Origin: Candidatus Melainabacteria bacterium
GTDB lineage: Bacteria; Cyanobacteriota; Vampirovibrionia; Obscuribacterales; Obscuribacteraceae
Assembly: GCA_016716405.1 (NCBI GenBank)
Contig: JADJWK010000001.1
Span: 2,604,001-2,668,000 of the forward strand
Length of the DNA stretch: 64,000 nucleotides
Direction of reading: 5' to 3'
Shown: in pieces, positions 53,216 to 62,981 of the stretch
Layout of the letters: every line of letters starts with the position of its first letter
Position numbering within the stretch: position 1 is the first letter of the stretch
Notes under the pieces: model-generated
Databases searched by the model: none
Told to the model about the DNA's origin: nothing
What the model saw: only the letters and a program-made list of their open reading frames with translations
Program-made: the position numbers and the translations under genes

Positions 53216-54125
53216 CGGAAGATACCACCGTATCCGCAACCGCCAGTTTTTCGCAGAGAGCCAGATAGAGAGGTCCATAGAACTCGCTCTGCTCGAGGTC
53301 TATTTTACCTGCATTGGACAGAAATAGAGAGGCCAGAAATGCGTCGACCCAGTCGGTGCTATCTTCCAGCAGGGTGACCAGGGCGAAGAGCTCGATATTT
53401 TCGCCGATCTTGAGAATGCGGGCGAGAAGCTCTTCGACGCGATCGATTGTAGACTCTATATCTTCATCGTGGGCCAGATCGAGTATGTCTTCGACATCAT
53501 TCACCTGCATATATCCGGTCATGGATATGCGTTCTTTCGGTTTGCGCTCGGCTCTGACTTTCTCGATACGCTCCGCTTCTTGCAGGGCTTTGATGAGCTC
53601 GTCCAGGGTGACCTGACGTTTGCGGACTTTTTTGCGCTGGGATTTGCGGACGATCGCTCTTTCTAGATCGGCGATGGTGATCTGTCTGGGCTCCCTGACC
53701 GAATCGAATTCGATGGGCATGCCGTTTTCGTCGAAGTCCATGAAGTCGTCGCCCATGGGGTCTTCTTCGATCTCGTCGGCAAGCAGTGACTCGGCTTTCA
53801 TGCGCAGGAGGACACAGGCGTGGAAGAGGATTTTCCCTCCCTGTCGCAAGCTCTCCCGGGGAGCGGCGGCGATTGCCTTTAGAAATCTGTCGGTGACATC
53901 GATGATGTCCACAGCCTTGGCGTCGATCTCGCCTTTCTGGGCCATTTGCACCAGGATCTCGATACCGTCTGAGGGTGCCACTCCTACCGGTGCCATGGCC
54001 GAGAGGATGGAGGTCCGGGTCGGATCCGGGCTGGCGTCGAAAATTTCGCCATTGACTGGATCCGTCTGAGAACCAATCCGGATGTCAACACCATATTGCA
54101 TGTCGGTCATGTCGCCTTCGCCCAT
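53208..54125 (-). CDS. scpA: Segregation and condensation protein A (kleisin)
   Basis: A 305-residue kleisin that bridges SMC heads. DGIEILVQMAQKGEIDAKAVDIIDVTDRFLKAI is the N-terminal SMC-neck-binding part, followed by the helical LLRMKAESLLADEIEED. The C-terminal winged helix is FALVTLLEDSTDW ... EFYGPLYLALCEK. The first 45 residues (with NGEIFDASPDPTR) are an extra extension. The ATG at 54125 is used; ATG 54110 is possible and has GAAGG closer by. The gene starts 6 nt after the smc stop. Confidence 0.92.
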   Translation of the reverse strand: MGEGDMTDMQYGVDIRIGSQTDPVNGEIFDASPDPTRTSILSAMAPVGVAPSDGIEILVQMAQKGEIDAKAVDIIDVTDRFLKAIAAAPRESLRQGGKILFHACVLLRMKAESLLADEIEEDPMGDDFMDFDENGMPIEFDSVREPRQITIADLERAIVRKSQRKKVRKRQVTLDELIKALQEAERIEKVRAERKPKERISMTGYMQVNDVEDILDLAHDEDIESTIDRVEELLARILKIGENIELFALVTLLEDSTDWVDAFLASLFLSNAGKIDLEQSEFYGPLYLALCEKLAVADTVVSSDG

Positions 54126-54131
54126 TCCCGG

Positions 54132-57100
54132 TTACGCTCCTGCGACGCTGGCGTGGGCAGGCATCTCCGGAATATGCACTTCCCTTATGCCCACCACTCG
54201 CGAATAACCGTCGGCACGCAGGGATACACCCACGGCATGATCGGAGTTTTCGATCATGGGCCGTCTCAGGCTCACGACCACGAACTGGGCCGTCTCGGAT
54301 TGACGCTTGACCATACGCGCCAGACGCTCGGCGTTGGCGCCGTCCAGCATCATGTCGACTTCGTCGAAAGCGTAGAATGGCGCCGGGGCGTAACGCTGGA
54401 AAGCGAATACGAAGGATAGAGCCGTCAGGGACTTCTCGCCCCCGGAGAGGGCTTCGATCCGCTGCATCTTCTTGTCCCGTGGCTGGGCACGGATGATCAG
54501 ACCGCCTTCGAAGGGGCTGTCGGGATTCTCCAGCTCGAGACGCCCGTGACCGTGGCTGAGCTCGGCGAAGATCTCCTGGAAATTCTGGTTGACGGCATGG
54601 AACGCCTCCAGGAAGGTCTCGCGCTTGAGCTCGTCATAGCCCTCGATCCGCTGGATGATCTCCTGCTTCTCCGAATCGAGCACGTCGAGGTTCTCTTCGA
54701 GCTCGGTGCGGCGCTGCTCGGTGTGGTTGTATTCATCGAGAGCCTTCATGTTCACGGGCTCCAGGCTGCGCATGCGCCGCTCGAGACGCTCTACTTCTTT
54801 TTTGAGCTGCTCCACGGTGCTCTCGCCCGGGGGCTCGTAATTAGGATTCTGCTCCAGGACTTCTTTGATCAGCTCTTTTACTTCTTCGAGCTCCCGGGCG
54901 ATCTCGAAGTGCAGCATCTTGTGCTCGCGTCGCTGCTCGTTTATGCGTTTGACGTCTTCGCCCAGCTTGGTCTTCTCGATCTCCTTGGCGGTGATGCTGT
55001 CGTGCATCTCGTCTTTGGTCTTGCGAAGCGACTCGAGCTCGACGGAGATCTCGCTGACTTTTCTCTCCATATCGACGATGGACTCTTTGAGAGCTCTGAT
55101 CGACTCGATAAGGGGCGGCTTCTTCTCCTGGGCGTCGGTGAGCTCGGCGACAAGAGCGCCCTGCTGCTCCAGGAGGATATTGCGATTGTTGTCCTCGACC
55201 TTCTCCTCGGTCTCGATCCGATCGATGAGACGCTGGATCTCTTTGCACTCTTCGCTGACTGCCTCGAGATCGAGACGAACTTCTTCCGATTCGTGGATAT
55301 GCTTTTCGAGCTCGGACTGCTTGCCTTTGTCCCGGACGTTCTCGAGGGAGGCTGCCAGGCTGTCGATCCGCTTGCCCTGCTCTTTCACCGAAGCATCGAT
55401 GTCTACCATCTCCTGATCGATGGCGTCGATCTCATCACCTTTATTGCGAAGCTGAGGCTTGATGTCCTCGATGGACTGGTCGAGCTCTTCGGTCTGCTTG
55501 CGATGCCCGGCTATTTCGGTCTCGCGCTGGGCAAGCTCGGACTTCGCTTTGCTCAGCTTCTCCCGCTCTTCCTGGAGACCGGCCTCGAGCTCTTTGGTTG
55601 AGGCTTTCAGAAATTTGATCTGCTCGCCCAGGCTTCTGGAGGTCTGTTTGAGCACCGCCAGATCGGTCTCGCTGCGGTTGGTGAAATGGAATCTGGCTTT
55701 GTTGTCTTTGCCGCCGGTGATGCTTCCCGATTTGTCGAGGAGCTCGCCTTCGAGAGTGACCATGCGGGCCTGGTTGATCAGGCGCCGGGCATTGTCCATG
55801 GTGTCCACCACCACGGTCTGACCGCAGGCATACTGGAAAGCCTTGGCGAAACGCGGGTCGAAATCCACCAGGTTGTAGGCGAACTCCATGACTCCGGGTC
55901 TCTGAGGCAGGAGCCCGGGCGGCTGGGAGGCGATCTTATTGAGGGGGACGAAAGTGGCGCGCCCGGCTTGATTGGCTTTGAGAAACTCGATACAGGACTG
56001 GGCGATCCTGTCGTCGTCCACGACTATATGGCTGAGCCGGGGACCGATACAGGTCTCGAGGGCGGTGACATATTCTTCGTCCACCGAGCCGAGCTGGCCG
56101 ATGGTGCCGTGCACGCCTTCGATGCCGGCTTTTAGAATTGCTTCCACGGCTCTGCCGTAACCGCTCTCTCCGGAGACCTCCTGGGCTGTCTCGAGCTCGA
56201 TGATCCGGCGCTTCACCGATTCCAGGGCTTCGCTCTTGGTCTCGATCTCCTCTCTGGTCGATTCGAGCTCCGCCTCGAGTTGCTGAACGGTTCTTTCGAT
56301 GCCGAGAACCAGAGCTTTCTGATCTTCGTATTTGCGCTCGAGCCTCTGGACCTGGGTTTTTATCTCGGCGCTCTTGCTGATTTTCTCGGTGGCTTGATTG
56401 CGGAGGCTTTCGAGCTCCTTCTCCAGGGACTGACGCCTGGTCTCCCTCTCGGTTTTCTTGACCTCCAGGGCGTGACGCTCTTCTCTGAGCTTCTGCAGCT
56501 CTTCATGGAGGCTGGCGACCTTCTCGGAGGACTTGTCCTTCTCCTGTCTCAGGGCCTCGATCCGGGACATCACCGCCTGGTAAGCGCGTTGCTTCTCCTG
56601 GAGGACCTGGTTGACGGTAGCCAGATCTTCCTGGTGTTGTTTCTTCTGTTTGGCGAGTTTGCGCAGATGCTTCTCGATGGCGGCAATCTGGGCTTCGATA
56701 CTGCTCTGGGACTTGGCTTTCTCGCCGATGGCTCCTTCCAGGTTGCTGAGCTTGTTCTCTTCCCGGGTTAGCTCGCCGCGTTTGTTCTCCAGCTCCTGGC
56801 GCAGGAGAAGCTGCTCGTTGCCGCCCTTCTCCCGGATCTCTTCGTCCAGGCGGCCCATCTCGGATCGCAGGGTGAGAAGATCGACTTCGGCCTGGTGAAG
56901 GGCGTCGGTGAGGCTGGCTTCTTTCTCGTCGAGGGACTTGATCTTCTCGAGCTCCCGGGATGCTTTTGCCTCGAGCTCCTGGGAGCGGACGAAAACGAGA
57001 TCACGCTCGATCTCCTCTTTCTTGGTTTTGAGATCGAGATACTTGAGAGCCTGATCGCGATCGTTGCGGAGAACTTCCAGGCGCGAGATTATTTCGCTGA

Positions 57101-57662
57101 GAACTATGCGCTGGTGATCGATCTTCTCGTCGACGGCCCCGAGCTCGTTTCTGGCCTGGTCTATACGGCGGTCGAAGTCGGCGACTCCGGCAAGCTCGTC
57201 GATGATTTTGCGGCGCTCGGAAGCGCTCATGGAGACGATACCGGTGACGTCTCCCTGCATGATTACATTGAAGCCTGTGGGGCTGACATTGTATGCCATC
57301 AGGCGATCATGTATCTCGGTGAGGGTGGATACTTTCCCGTCCAGGAGATATGTGCTGGTATAACCGTTCTCTTTTACTTTGATGCGGCGGGTGACCTCGA
57401 GCTCCTCGTTGGTGTTGCTGAGGAAACGAACGCGCACTTTGGCCTCGTTCTTGCCGCTTAGATTATTGAGCAGATCCGGCAGTCTCTCGGCTCTCATGGA
57501 TCTGGTGGAGGAAAGACCGAGAGCGAACAGGAGACTGTCTATGATGTTGGACTTGCCTGAGCCGTTGGGACCGGAGATTGTGGTAAAGCCGTCGAGGAGA
57601 GGGATTACCGTCGGTTTGCCGAATGATTTGAAGTTGTCTAGCTCGATTTCTTTGATTCGCAA
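54132..57662 (-). CDS. smc: Chromosome segregation ATPase SMC
   Basis: 1,176 residues, normal for bacterial SMC. Walker A GPNGSGKSNIIDS at residues 31-43, two long coiled coils, a hinge at about 500-660 (GVHGTIGQLGSVDEEYVTAL ... GELLDKSGSITGG), signature LSGGEKSLTALSF and Walker B FYAFDEVDMMLD near the C-terminus. The start is TTG with GGGGTGAAAA upstream. With ScpA, ScpB and IspD it forms a minus-strand operon whose promoter is at 57693-57721. The final ~20 residues (IPEMPAHASVAGA) extend past the usual end. Confidence 0.97.
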   Translation of the reverse strand: MRIKEIELDNFKSFGKPTVIPLLDGFTTISGPNGSGKSNIIDSLLFALGLSSTRSMRAERLPDLLNNLSGKNEAKVRVRFLSNTNEELEVTRRIKVKENGYTSTYLLDGKVSTLTEIHDRLMAYNVSPTGFNVIMQGDVTGIVSMSASERRKIIDELAGVADFDRRIDQARNELGAVDEKIDHQRIVLSEIISRLEVLRNDRDQALKYLDLKTKKEEIERDLVFVRSQELEAKASRELEKIKSLDEKEASLTDALHQAEVDLLTLRSEMGRLDEEIREKGGNEQLLLRQELENKRGELTREENKLSNLEGAIGEKAKSQSSIEAQIAAIEKHLRKLAKQKKQHQEDLATVNQVLQEKQRAYQAVMSRIEALRQEKDKSSEKVASLHEELQKLREERHALEVKKTERETRRQSLEKELESLRNQATEKISKSAEIKTQVQRLERKYEDQKALVLGIERTVQQLEAELESTREEIETKSEALESVKRRIIELETAQEVSGESGYGRAVEAILKAGIEGVHGTIGQLGSVDEEYVTALETCIGPRLSHIVVDDDRIAQSCIEFLKANQAGRATFVPLNKIASQPPGLLPQRPGVMEFAYNLVDFDPRFAKAFQYACGQTVVVDTMDNARRLINQARMVTLEGELLDKSGSITGGKDNKARFHFTNRSETDLAVLKQTSRSLGEQIKFLKASTKELEAGLQEEREKLSKAKSELAQRETEIAGHRKQTEELDQSIEDIKPQLRNKGDEIDAIDQEMVDIDASVKEQGKRIDSLAASLENVRDKGKQSELEKHIHESEEVRLDLEAVSEECKEIQRLIDRIETEEKVEDNNRNILLEQQGALVAELTDAQEKKPPLIESIRALKESIVDMERKVSEISVELESLRKTKDEMHDSITAKEIEKTKLGEDVKRINEQRREHKMLHFEIARELEEVKELIKEVLEQNPNYEPPGESTVEQLKKEVERLERRMRSLEPVNMKALDEYNHTEQRRTELEENLDVLDSEKQEIIQRIEGYDELKRETFLEAFHAVNQNFQEIFAELSHGHGRLELENPDSPFEGGLIIRAQPRDKKMQRIEALSGGEKSLTALSFVFAFQRYAPAPFYAFDEVDMMLDGANAERLARMVKRQSETAQFVVVSLRRPMIENSDHAVGVSLRADGYSRVVGIREVHIPEMPAHASVAGA

Positions 57663-58067
57663 AAGTGATTTTCACCCCGGCGTTACTGCCGAATTACACT
57701 ACACACTTGATTTAGTGTCAAGCCGCGTGTCTCCAACTACGGTGCGCGAAAAGGAACCTGTTCTATCGCTTGGATATGCATCAAATGTCGATTGTGCCAC
57801 GCCCGACAGAAGTCTCGAAACCGTTCAATTGTACTGATAATCGAAGGCGTTGTCACCATCAGTGGTTCGATTCGACGGATCGGGAGGCTCCTTGGGTGGT
57901 GGCGCGGCGGTGGAAGAAGATATGGACAAGCTTAATTCTATGGAAGGACTGCCGCTGAAATCATCGTCTGGTTGGGAGTTTCGGCAATTATGGAAATTTC
58001 GCCGGGTATCAAGTAATATCCATTCTCTATTGCAGTTCCTGGTTTACATATATACAGAGAGAGCATC
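57663..58067. other. 405-bp divergent intergenic region
   Basis: Holds the smc promoter on the minus strand and, presumably, the promoter of the MshEN protein on the plus strand (an AT-rich TTGCAG ... TATACA stretch at about 58030-58056, weak). No gene or repeat is seen in the middle part. Confidence 0.5.
57693..57721 (-). promoter_or_regulatory. smc operon promoter
   Basis: On the minus strand TTGACA (57716-57721), 17-nt spacer, TGTAAT (57693-57698), leaving a leader of about 24 nt before the TTG start. Confidence 0.7.
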
Positions 58068-59273
58068 ATGGTGAGACAAACAAGCAAGGAAGAGCGGACC
58101 CTTATAGGCGACCTCCTGGTTCGCTCCGGTCTGATCGAGCGCAGCGAGCTCACTCATTGTCTCGCCATCGCCCGGCAATCCCGTCTGCCCATCGGTCAGG
58201 TCCTCACCGTCAACGGCTATGTCAGCCAGGAAGAGCTGATGGCGGGCTTGCGCATCCAGGCCCTGATGCGCGAGCGTCTCATCGCCGAGGACGAGGCCCT
58301 GGAGGCTCTCGGCACTGTCAGGAGAGATGGCGTCGCCCTGGAGCAGGCTCTCGAGGCTGGAGGATGGAAGTCCGAATATCACACTTTTACTCAGAACCTC
58401 GGTAAGCTTCTCGTGGACGCCGGGGTGGTGGATGGCAAGCAGCTCGAGGTTGCGCTGGGCGCCTGCCATAGCTCCGGGCTTCCCCTGGCCCGGGTCCTGG
58501 TGCTCCAGGGATCCCTTTCCGAATTCGTCGCTTATGCCGCTCTCACTGCCCAGACTCTATTGAGAGACAACAAGATCGCCCGGGACCAGGCGGTCGGTGC
58601 GCTGCGCCTCACTTCCATGCACGGCGATTCCATAGAGGACTATCTGGAGTTCGGCGGGCTTCGCAAGATCAGGCCGGATCATGTCCTTCGTCTGGGGGAG
58701 ATGCTGGTCTTGAGCGAGCTGGTCACCGAGCTGGATCTGCTCTCCGCCGTGGAGACTGGTCTGATGGAGGCTCAGCCCATCGGGCATATTCTCATGAATA
58801 CCAATGATATATCGCCTCTGGTGGTCGACGCCGGACTCAAGCTCCAGGACATGATCAGGGAGAATAAAGTGGCCCCCATTCAGGCGGTGGAGATTCTCAA
58901 GCGGGTGGCGGCTTCCGGAATGCCAGTGGAGCAGATCGCGCTTCCCGGACTGCCCAGAAGACCCGATCCGCACGATCTCCCCGGGGAGGACGGCAAGCTC
59001 CTGGAGTTCGTGCACGGTCTCTCCTTCCTCTCCGATGCCGATCTGGAGCGGATTATAAGAGAGTTGAAAGAGTCGGGGACACCGGCGGAGCCTTATCTCC
59101 TCGAGCGGGGTCTTGTGGAGCCCCATAAGATCAATGCTGCCAGGCGCTGCCGGGAGCTGGTCGACCGTGGCCATCTCACCCTGGAGCAGGGCATCTTCGC
59201 CGTTCATATCTGGCTCTGGAGCGGCGGGGAGCTCGATGACGTCCTGGCAAGAATCGGCTGGCTCGCTCCTTGA
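58068..59273 (+). CDS. Stand-alone MshEN/GspE-N-repeat protein
   Basis: A 401-residue cytoplasmic protein made of repeated units like LIGDLLVRSGLIERSELTHC ... LPIGQVLTVNGYVSQEEL. Further units start at NLGKLLVDAGVVDGKQLEVA, RLGEMLVLSELVTELDLLSA and PAEPYLLERGLVEPHKINAA. This is the pattern of the N-terminal domain of PilB/MshE/GspE ATPases, which in some proteins binds c-di-GMP. There is no ATPase domain. A role as c-di-GMP effector or partner of a type IV pilus/secretion system is inferred. It ends 2 nt from the convergent TPR gene. Confidence 0.7.
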   Translation: MVRQTSKEERTLIGDLLVRSGLIERSELTHCLAIARQSRLPIGQVLTVNGYVSQEELMAGLRIQALMRERLIAEDEALEALGTVRRDGVALEQALEAGGWKSEYHTFTQNLGKLLVDAGVVDGKQLEVALGACHSSGLPLARVLVLQGSLSEFVAYAALTAQTLLRDNKIARDQAVGALRLTSMHGDSIEDYLEFGGLRKIRPDHVLRLGEMLVLSELVTELDLLSAVETGLMEAQPIGHILMNTNDISPLVVDAGLKLQDMIRENKVAPIQAVEILKRVAASGMPVEQIALPGLPRRPDPHDLPGEDGKLLEFVHGLSFLSDADLERIIRELKESGTPAEPYLLERGLVEPHKINAARRCRELVDRGHLTLEQGIFAVHIWLWSGGELDDVLARIGWLAP

Positions 59274-59275
59274 GC

Positions 59276-60838
59276 TCAATTCTTGCCGCTGAGCCTGCCG
59301 ATAAGATCCCGGGCCTGCTCTCTGTCGCTGTCCCCGTCCGGCGCTTCTTTCAGGTAGCTTCTGAGCTCGCTCAGGGCCATCTCGTTGTTTCGTGATTTGG
59401 CGTAGAGCAGACCGAGATTGTAGTGGGCCTGCACCAGGCTCGAGTCGATGGAGAGGGCTCGTTTATAAGCCTCGATCGCCTCCTCCAGAGCACCCGGGCG
59501 ATCGAGCTGAGAAAGGATCCAGCCTCGATTGTATTGAGCGGCAGGATCTTTGTCATAGTCTTTCGACCATTTTTTCGAGAGGAGATCGGCATCGTCCAGT
59601 TTCTGGCGGGTCACCAGAATTCGGAGCAGCGCTCCCATGGCGCTCTTTCTGAGGGCCGGGGCAGGATTGAGCTCCATTGCCCGCTCGAGCTGGAGGGTGG
59701 CGGCGTTGAGATCCTGATTGGCCTCCAGATACCGGGCAAGGAGTATATGCGAGCGGGGGTCTTTAGCTCCGGTTATGGTAGCCCTTCTGGCTCGCTCGAT
59801 GGCGTCGTCGAGGTTTCCGCATTGCTCCTCGGCTTTCGCCAGTTTCATCATCAGGTCGCTATTGCCGGGGCTGAGGACTGTAAGCCTCTTGAAGGTCTCC
59901 CGGGCTTCGCTGTATTTCCTGGCCGCCAGTTGAGCGTCACCGAGCAGCAAGAGAATCTGCCATTCGCCGGGCATGCTCGCTTTCATCTCGGCGGCCATGC
60001 TCATGGCCTCCTCGGCCTTGCCGGTCTCGAGCAGGGCCCGGGCGCTGGCTATACGGGCCGGCAGAAAAGCCGGATCGATCTTGAGGGCTTTCCCGGCGTC
60101 TTTGAGAGCCAGATCCGGGTGGCCGATAGCCAGGCTGAGCAGAGCCCGGTTCGTAAGAGCCGATGGAAAGTCGGGCCAGATCCTCAGGGCACGATCGAGA
60201 TGTCCGGAAGCTTCCGAATAATCTCCAAGCAGAGACAAGATCGCTCCGATATTGTTCTGGAATTTGGCGCTTCCCGGATCCTCGCTTACCGCCTGGCTGA
60301 AGAACTTCTCCGCTTTCTTGAGATTGCGCTCGCTCAACTGATCGAATCCGGTCATGCCGGCATAATCGGCCTTGCGATAATCTTTGGTGAGTGGTTTCAT
60401 GCCCGGGGAAGCGATGATGAAGCCGTTCTCGTCCTCGATCGAGAGACCGCGAGAGCGCTCGTTGATCGGGTGGAGGAGCTCGGCGTGCTTTTTGAATGGA
60501 ACGCTCACGCTCAGCGATTTACCGAGAATTCCTTTCTTCTCCTCGCTGATAGCCGACTCCGGAGTCCTCACCACTCTCACCCAGCCGAGACTCACCGTAT
60601 ATGGTAGCGCCTGCTCGCTCAGTACCATATAGATATGGACGCGGGGCTCGCGGGGATCTTGATTTAGCTGCTCGGTGTTGAGGCGGATACGATGATCTTT
60701 CTCCATGCGGGCACGCACGGGAAAGAGGCTCGAGACGATCTCTTTGCTCGTCACCGTTTCGGAGCTCGCTGAAAAAGCAGGCTTGAAGCCCGTCAGAATC
60801 AGGAATACCAGGAAATATACGAAGGCGTCTCGGGGCAT
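59276..60838 (-). CDS. Exported TPR-repeat protein
   Basis: A 520-residue protein with a signal peptide (DAFVYFLVFLILTGFKPAFSA). A ~130-residue domain follows that I do not recognise (RARMEKDHRIRLNTEQLNQD ... YTVSLGWVRVVRTPES). From about residue 170, eight or nine TPR units extend to the end (e.g. AKFQNNIGAILSLLGDYSEA, AQYNRGWILSQLDRPGALEE, VQAHYNLGLLYAKSRNNEMA). It is likely a periplasmic scaffold. Divergent from tgt with a 103-bp gap. Confidence 0.85.
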   Translation of the reverse strand: MPRDAFVYFLVFLILTGFKPAFSASSETVTSKEIVSSLFPVRARMEKDHRIRLNTEQLNQDPREPRVHIYMVLSEQALPYTVSLGWVRVVRTPESAISEEKKGILGKSLSVSVPFKKHAELLHPINERSRGLSIEDENGFIIASPGMKPLTKDYRKADYAGMTGFDQLSERNLKKAEKFFSQAVSEDPGSAKFQNNIGAILSLLGDYSEASGHLDRALRIWPDFPSALTNRALLSLAIGHPDLALKDAGKALKIDPAFLPARIASARALLETGKAEEAMSMAAEMKASMPGEWQILLLLGDAQLAARKYSEARETFKRLTVLSPGNSDLMMKLAKAEEQCGNLDDAIERARRATITGAKDPRSHILLARYLEANQDLNAATLQLERAMELNPAPALRKSAMGALLRILVTRQKLDDADLLSKKWSKDYDKDPAAQYNRGWILSQLDRPGALEEAIEAYKRALSIDSSLVQAHYNLGLLYAKSRNNEMALSELRSYLKEAPDGDSDREQARDLIGRLSGKN

Positions 60839-60941
60839 ATTCGCTCTATTTTAAGGTGCGAGGGATCGACTGTGGCGCCCTCCTTATGCGGATTTCATCA
60901 ATCGTGCTAAACTCATAGCTTTCAGACAGGCTGCTTACTGG

Positions 60942-62054
60942 ATGTCGAGCCCGATATCATTCTCGATCCTCAAAGAGGATACCTGGTCCGGCGCCCGGGC
61001 CGGAATCCTGAAGACTCCCCACGGCGAGATCGAGACACCGGTTTTCATGCCGGTGGGGACCAGTGCCGCTCTGAAAGCCATGACTTTCGATCAGGTGCGC
61101 GAGACCGGTGCCGAGATCGTTCTCTCCAACGCTTATCACTTGTTCTTGCGACCCGGTCACGAGCTCGTCGAGCGAGCCGGGGGACTGCATCGCTTCATGG
61201 CCTGGGAAAAGCCTATCCTGACGGATTCCGGGGGCTTCCAGGTGTTCAGCCTGGACGCCCTGCGCAAGATCAGCGAGGACGGCGTTCATTTCAAGGATCA
61301 TAAGACTGGTCAGGGGCATTTTATCGGACCGGAGCGCTCCATGGCCATTCAGAACGCTCTGGGGGCGGATATCATCATGGCTTTCGACGACTGTGTCAAG
61401 AATCCCGCCACCCTGGAAGAAGCAAGAGCAGCCATGGACCGCACCCATCGCTGGCTGGCCGTCTGCGAGCGGACCCACCGGCGTCCTGACAAGCAGGCGC
61501 TTTTCGGGATCGTTCAGGGAAGCACTTATGAGAGCCTCAGGGAAGAGTCGGTGGCGGCGGTCACAGCCATCGACCTTCCCGGCTACGCCATCGGCGGGGT
61601 GGCCGTGGGGGAGGACCGCAAGAATATCGAGCGTATAGTGCTCCACACCACGCCGCTCCTGCCCAGGCTCAAGCCCCGCTATCTCATGGGGGTGGGCACT
61701 CCCTGGGACATCGTCTTTGCTATCAGATGCGGTATCGACATGTTCGACTGTGTCAGTCCAACCAGGCTGGCTCGTCATGGCACCGCTTTCTTCCAGGACA
61801 GCCGGATCAACCTCAAGAACGCCGAGTTCCGCGAGGACCCGGCGCCCATAGACGAGGACTGCGACTGCAGGACCTGCGCGACCTATTCACGCTCGTATCT
61901 CAATCATCTTGTTCGCCAGAAAGAAATGACCGGTGCCATCTTGCTTGCTATACATAATGTTCGTTATCTGATCCGGCAAGCCAGGCTGTGCCGCGCGGCC
62001 ATACTGGAAGGACGCTTTCAAGAGTATTTCAGTCGCTATTCTTCATCTCGCTGA
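60942..62054 (+). CDS. tgt: tRNA-guanine transglycosylase
   Basis: A 370-residue enzyme that exchanges G34 for preQ1 in tRNAs with GUN anticodons. FMPVGTSAALKAMT, the active-site Asp in TDSGGFQVFSL, GIVQGSTYESLREES, YAIGGVAVGE, the nucleophilic region GIDMFDCVSPTR and the zinc site CDCRTCATYSRSYLNHL with the later His in LAIHN. The 3' end overlaps pspA on the other strand by 26 nt. Confidence 0.98.
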   Translation: MSSPISFSILKEDTWSGARAGILKTPHGEIETPVFMPVGTSAALKAMTFDQVRETGAEIVLSNAYHLFLRPGHELVERAGGLHRFMAWEKPILTDSGGFQVFSLDALRKISEDGVHFKDHKTGQGHFIGPERSMAIQNALGADIIMAFDDCVKNPATLEEARAAMDRTHRWLAVCERTHRRPDKQALFGIVQGSTYESLREESVAAVTAIDLPGYAIGGVAVGEDRKNIERIVLHTTPLLPRLKPRYLMGVGTPWDIVFAIRCGIDMFDCVSPTRLARHGTAFFQDSRINLKNAEFREDPAPIDEDCDCRTCATYSRSYLNHLVRQKEMTGAILLAIHNVRYLIRQARLCRAAILEGRFQEYFSRYSSSR

Positions 62055-62808
62055 CTTCCTGGATATCGACACCATCGGTGTCTTTGACCTCCAGGAGGAT
62101 GGCGTCGCCGGAGGCGGATTTGTCCTGGGTGAGAAGCTTGCCCGGGTCCTCTTCGGCCTTGCCAAGGTCGCCTTTGAGGGCGAGGAGCTCCATCTCGATA
62201 TCGGCCTGACCCTCGAAGCTGCGGAACTTGTCCTCCAGGGAGTCTTTGCTGATTTCGGCAAGAGCCTGGGCGCGGGCTTCTTTCTCGGCGACCTTGCTCT
62301 CCATGCGCTCCATGACCGATAGAGCTCCGGTGGAGCTGGTCTTGGAAAGGATCTCGTTGGCCTTGGTGGTAGCCTGGGCGGCTTTGTCCCGGGCTATGAG
62401 GACCTGCTTCTTCGTATAGGCTTTCTGGACTTCGTTCTCGAGCTCGGTGAGCCGCTGCCTGAGACCGGCGGTCACTTCTTTCTGGGTCTTGAGCTGGACC
62501 TCCAGATCCTGAGCGGCCTGGGCATATTGCTGCTTGCGCTGGAGAGCCTGGCGGGCGAGCTCGTCATTGTTCTGCTGGACTGCCATGGCTGCCCGGTTCT
62601 GCCAGGTTGCCGCCTGGTCCTTGTTCTTCTGGAGCTGCTGCTCGAGTTGCTTCTCGGTGGCGATTGCCTGGGCGACGGCCTGGCGGACCTGGATGAGATT
62701 GGACTGGAGGTCCTGATACGTTTGTTCGAGCATCATCTGGGGATCTTCGACCTTACCCAGCAAGGCGTTGACCATAGCCTTGAACACCGTTGCGATGCGC
62801 TGGAACAT
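62029..62808 (-). CDS. pspA: PspA/IM30 family membrane-stress protein
   Basis: A 259-residue ESCRT-III-like coiled-coil protein that assembles on stressed membranes. MFQRIATVFKAMVNALLGKVEDPQMMLEQTYQDLQ is the N-terminal helix and start of the hairpin, followed by the long coiled coil rich in Gln, Lys and Glu (VAQAIATEKQLEQQLQKNKD ...). The C-terminus extends about 35 residues beyond PspA (LLTQDKSASGDAILLEV ...), as in Vipp1/IM30 of cyanobacteria, but does not show the exact Vipp1 tail. Its last 8 codons are read from the antisense of the tgt 3' end. Confidence 0.94.
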   Translation of the reverse strand: MFQRIATVFKAMVNALLGKVEDPQMMLEQTYQDLQSNLIQVRQAVAQAIATEKQLEQQLQKNKDQAATWQNRAAMAVQQNNDELARQALQRKQQYAQAAQDLEVQLKTQKEVTAGLRQRLTELENEVQKAYTKKQVLIARDKAAQATTKANEILSKTSSTGALSVMERMESKVAEKEARAQALAEISKDSLEDKFRSFEGQADIEMELLALKGDLGKAEEDPGKLLTQDKSASGDAILLEVKDTDGVDIQEVSEMKNSD

Positions 62809-62981
62809 TACTCGCTAACTCCTCTCACAATCTCAAATTTCTAATCTAGTCTAGCAAATCACTATCTAGTTATTCCCAAATAGTATCGAATTCAAGTGTA
62901 CATTAAATAGGGGCATCCGTTTCAGGATCCCTATACTATGGATTTCCGTTTACATTGGCGTTAACAAAAGGTTTAGACGGC

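Noticed and set aside
54546..55601. 351-residue plus-strand Leu-rich ORF within smc
   Set aside because: Antisense of the coiled coil (GAG/CTC codons give Leu/Glu strings); no ribosome site.
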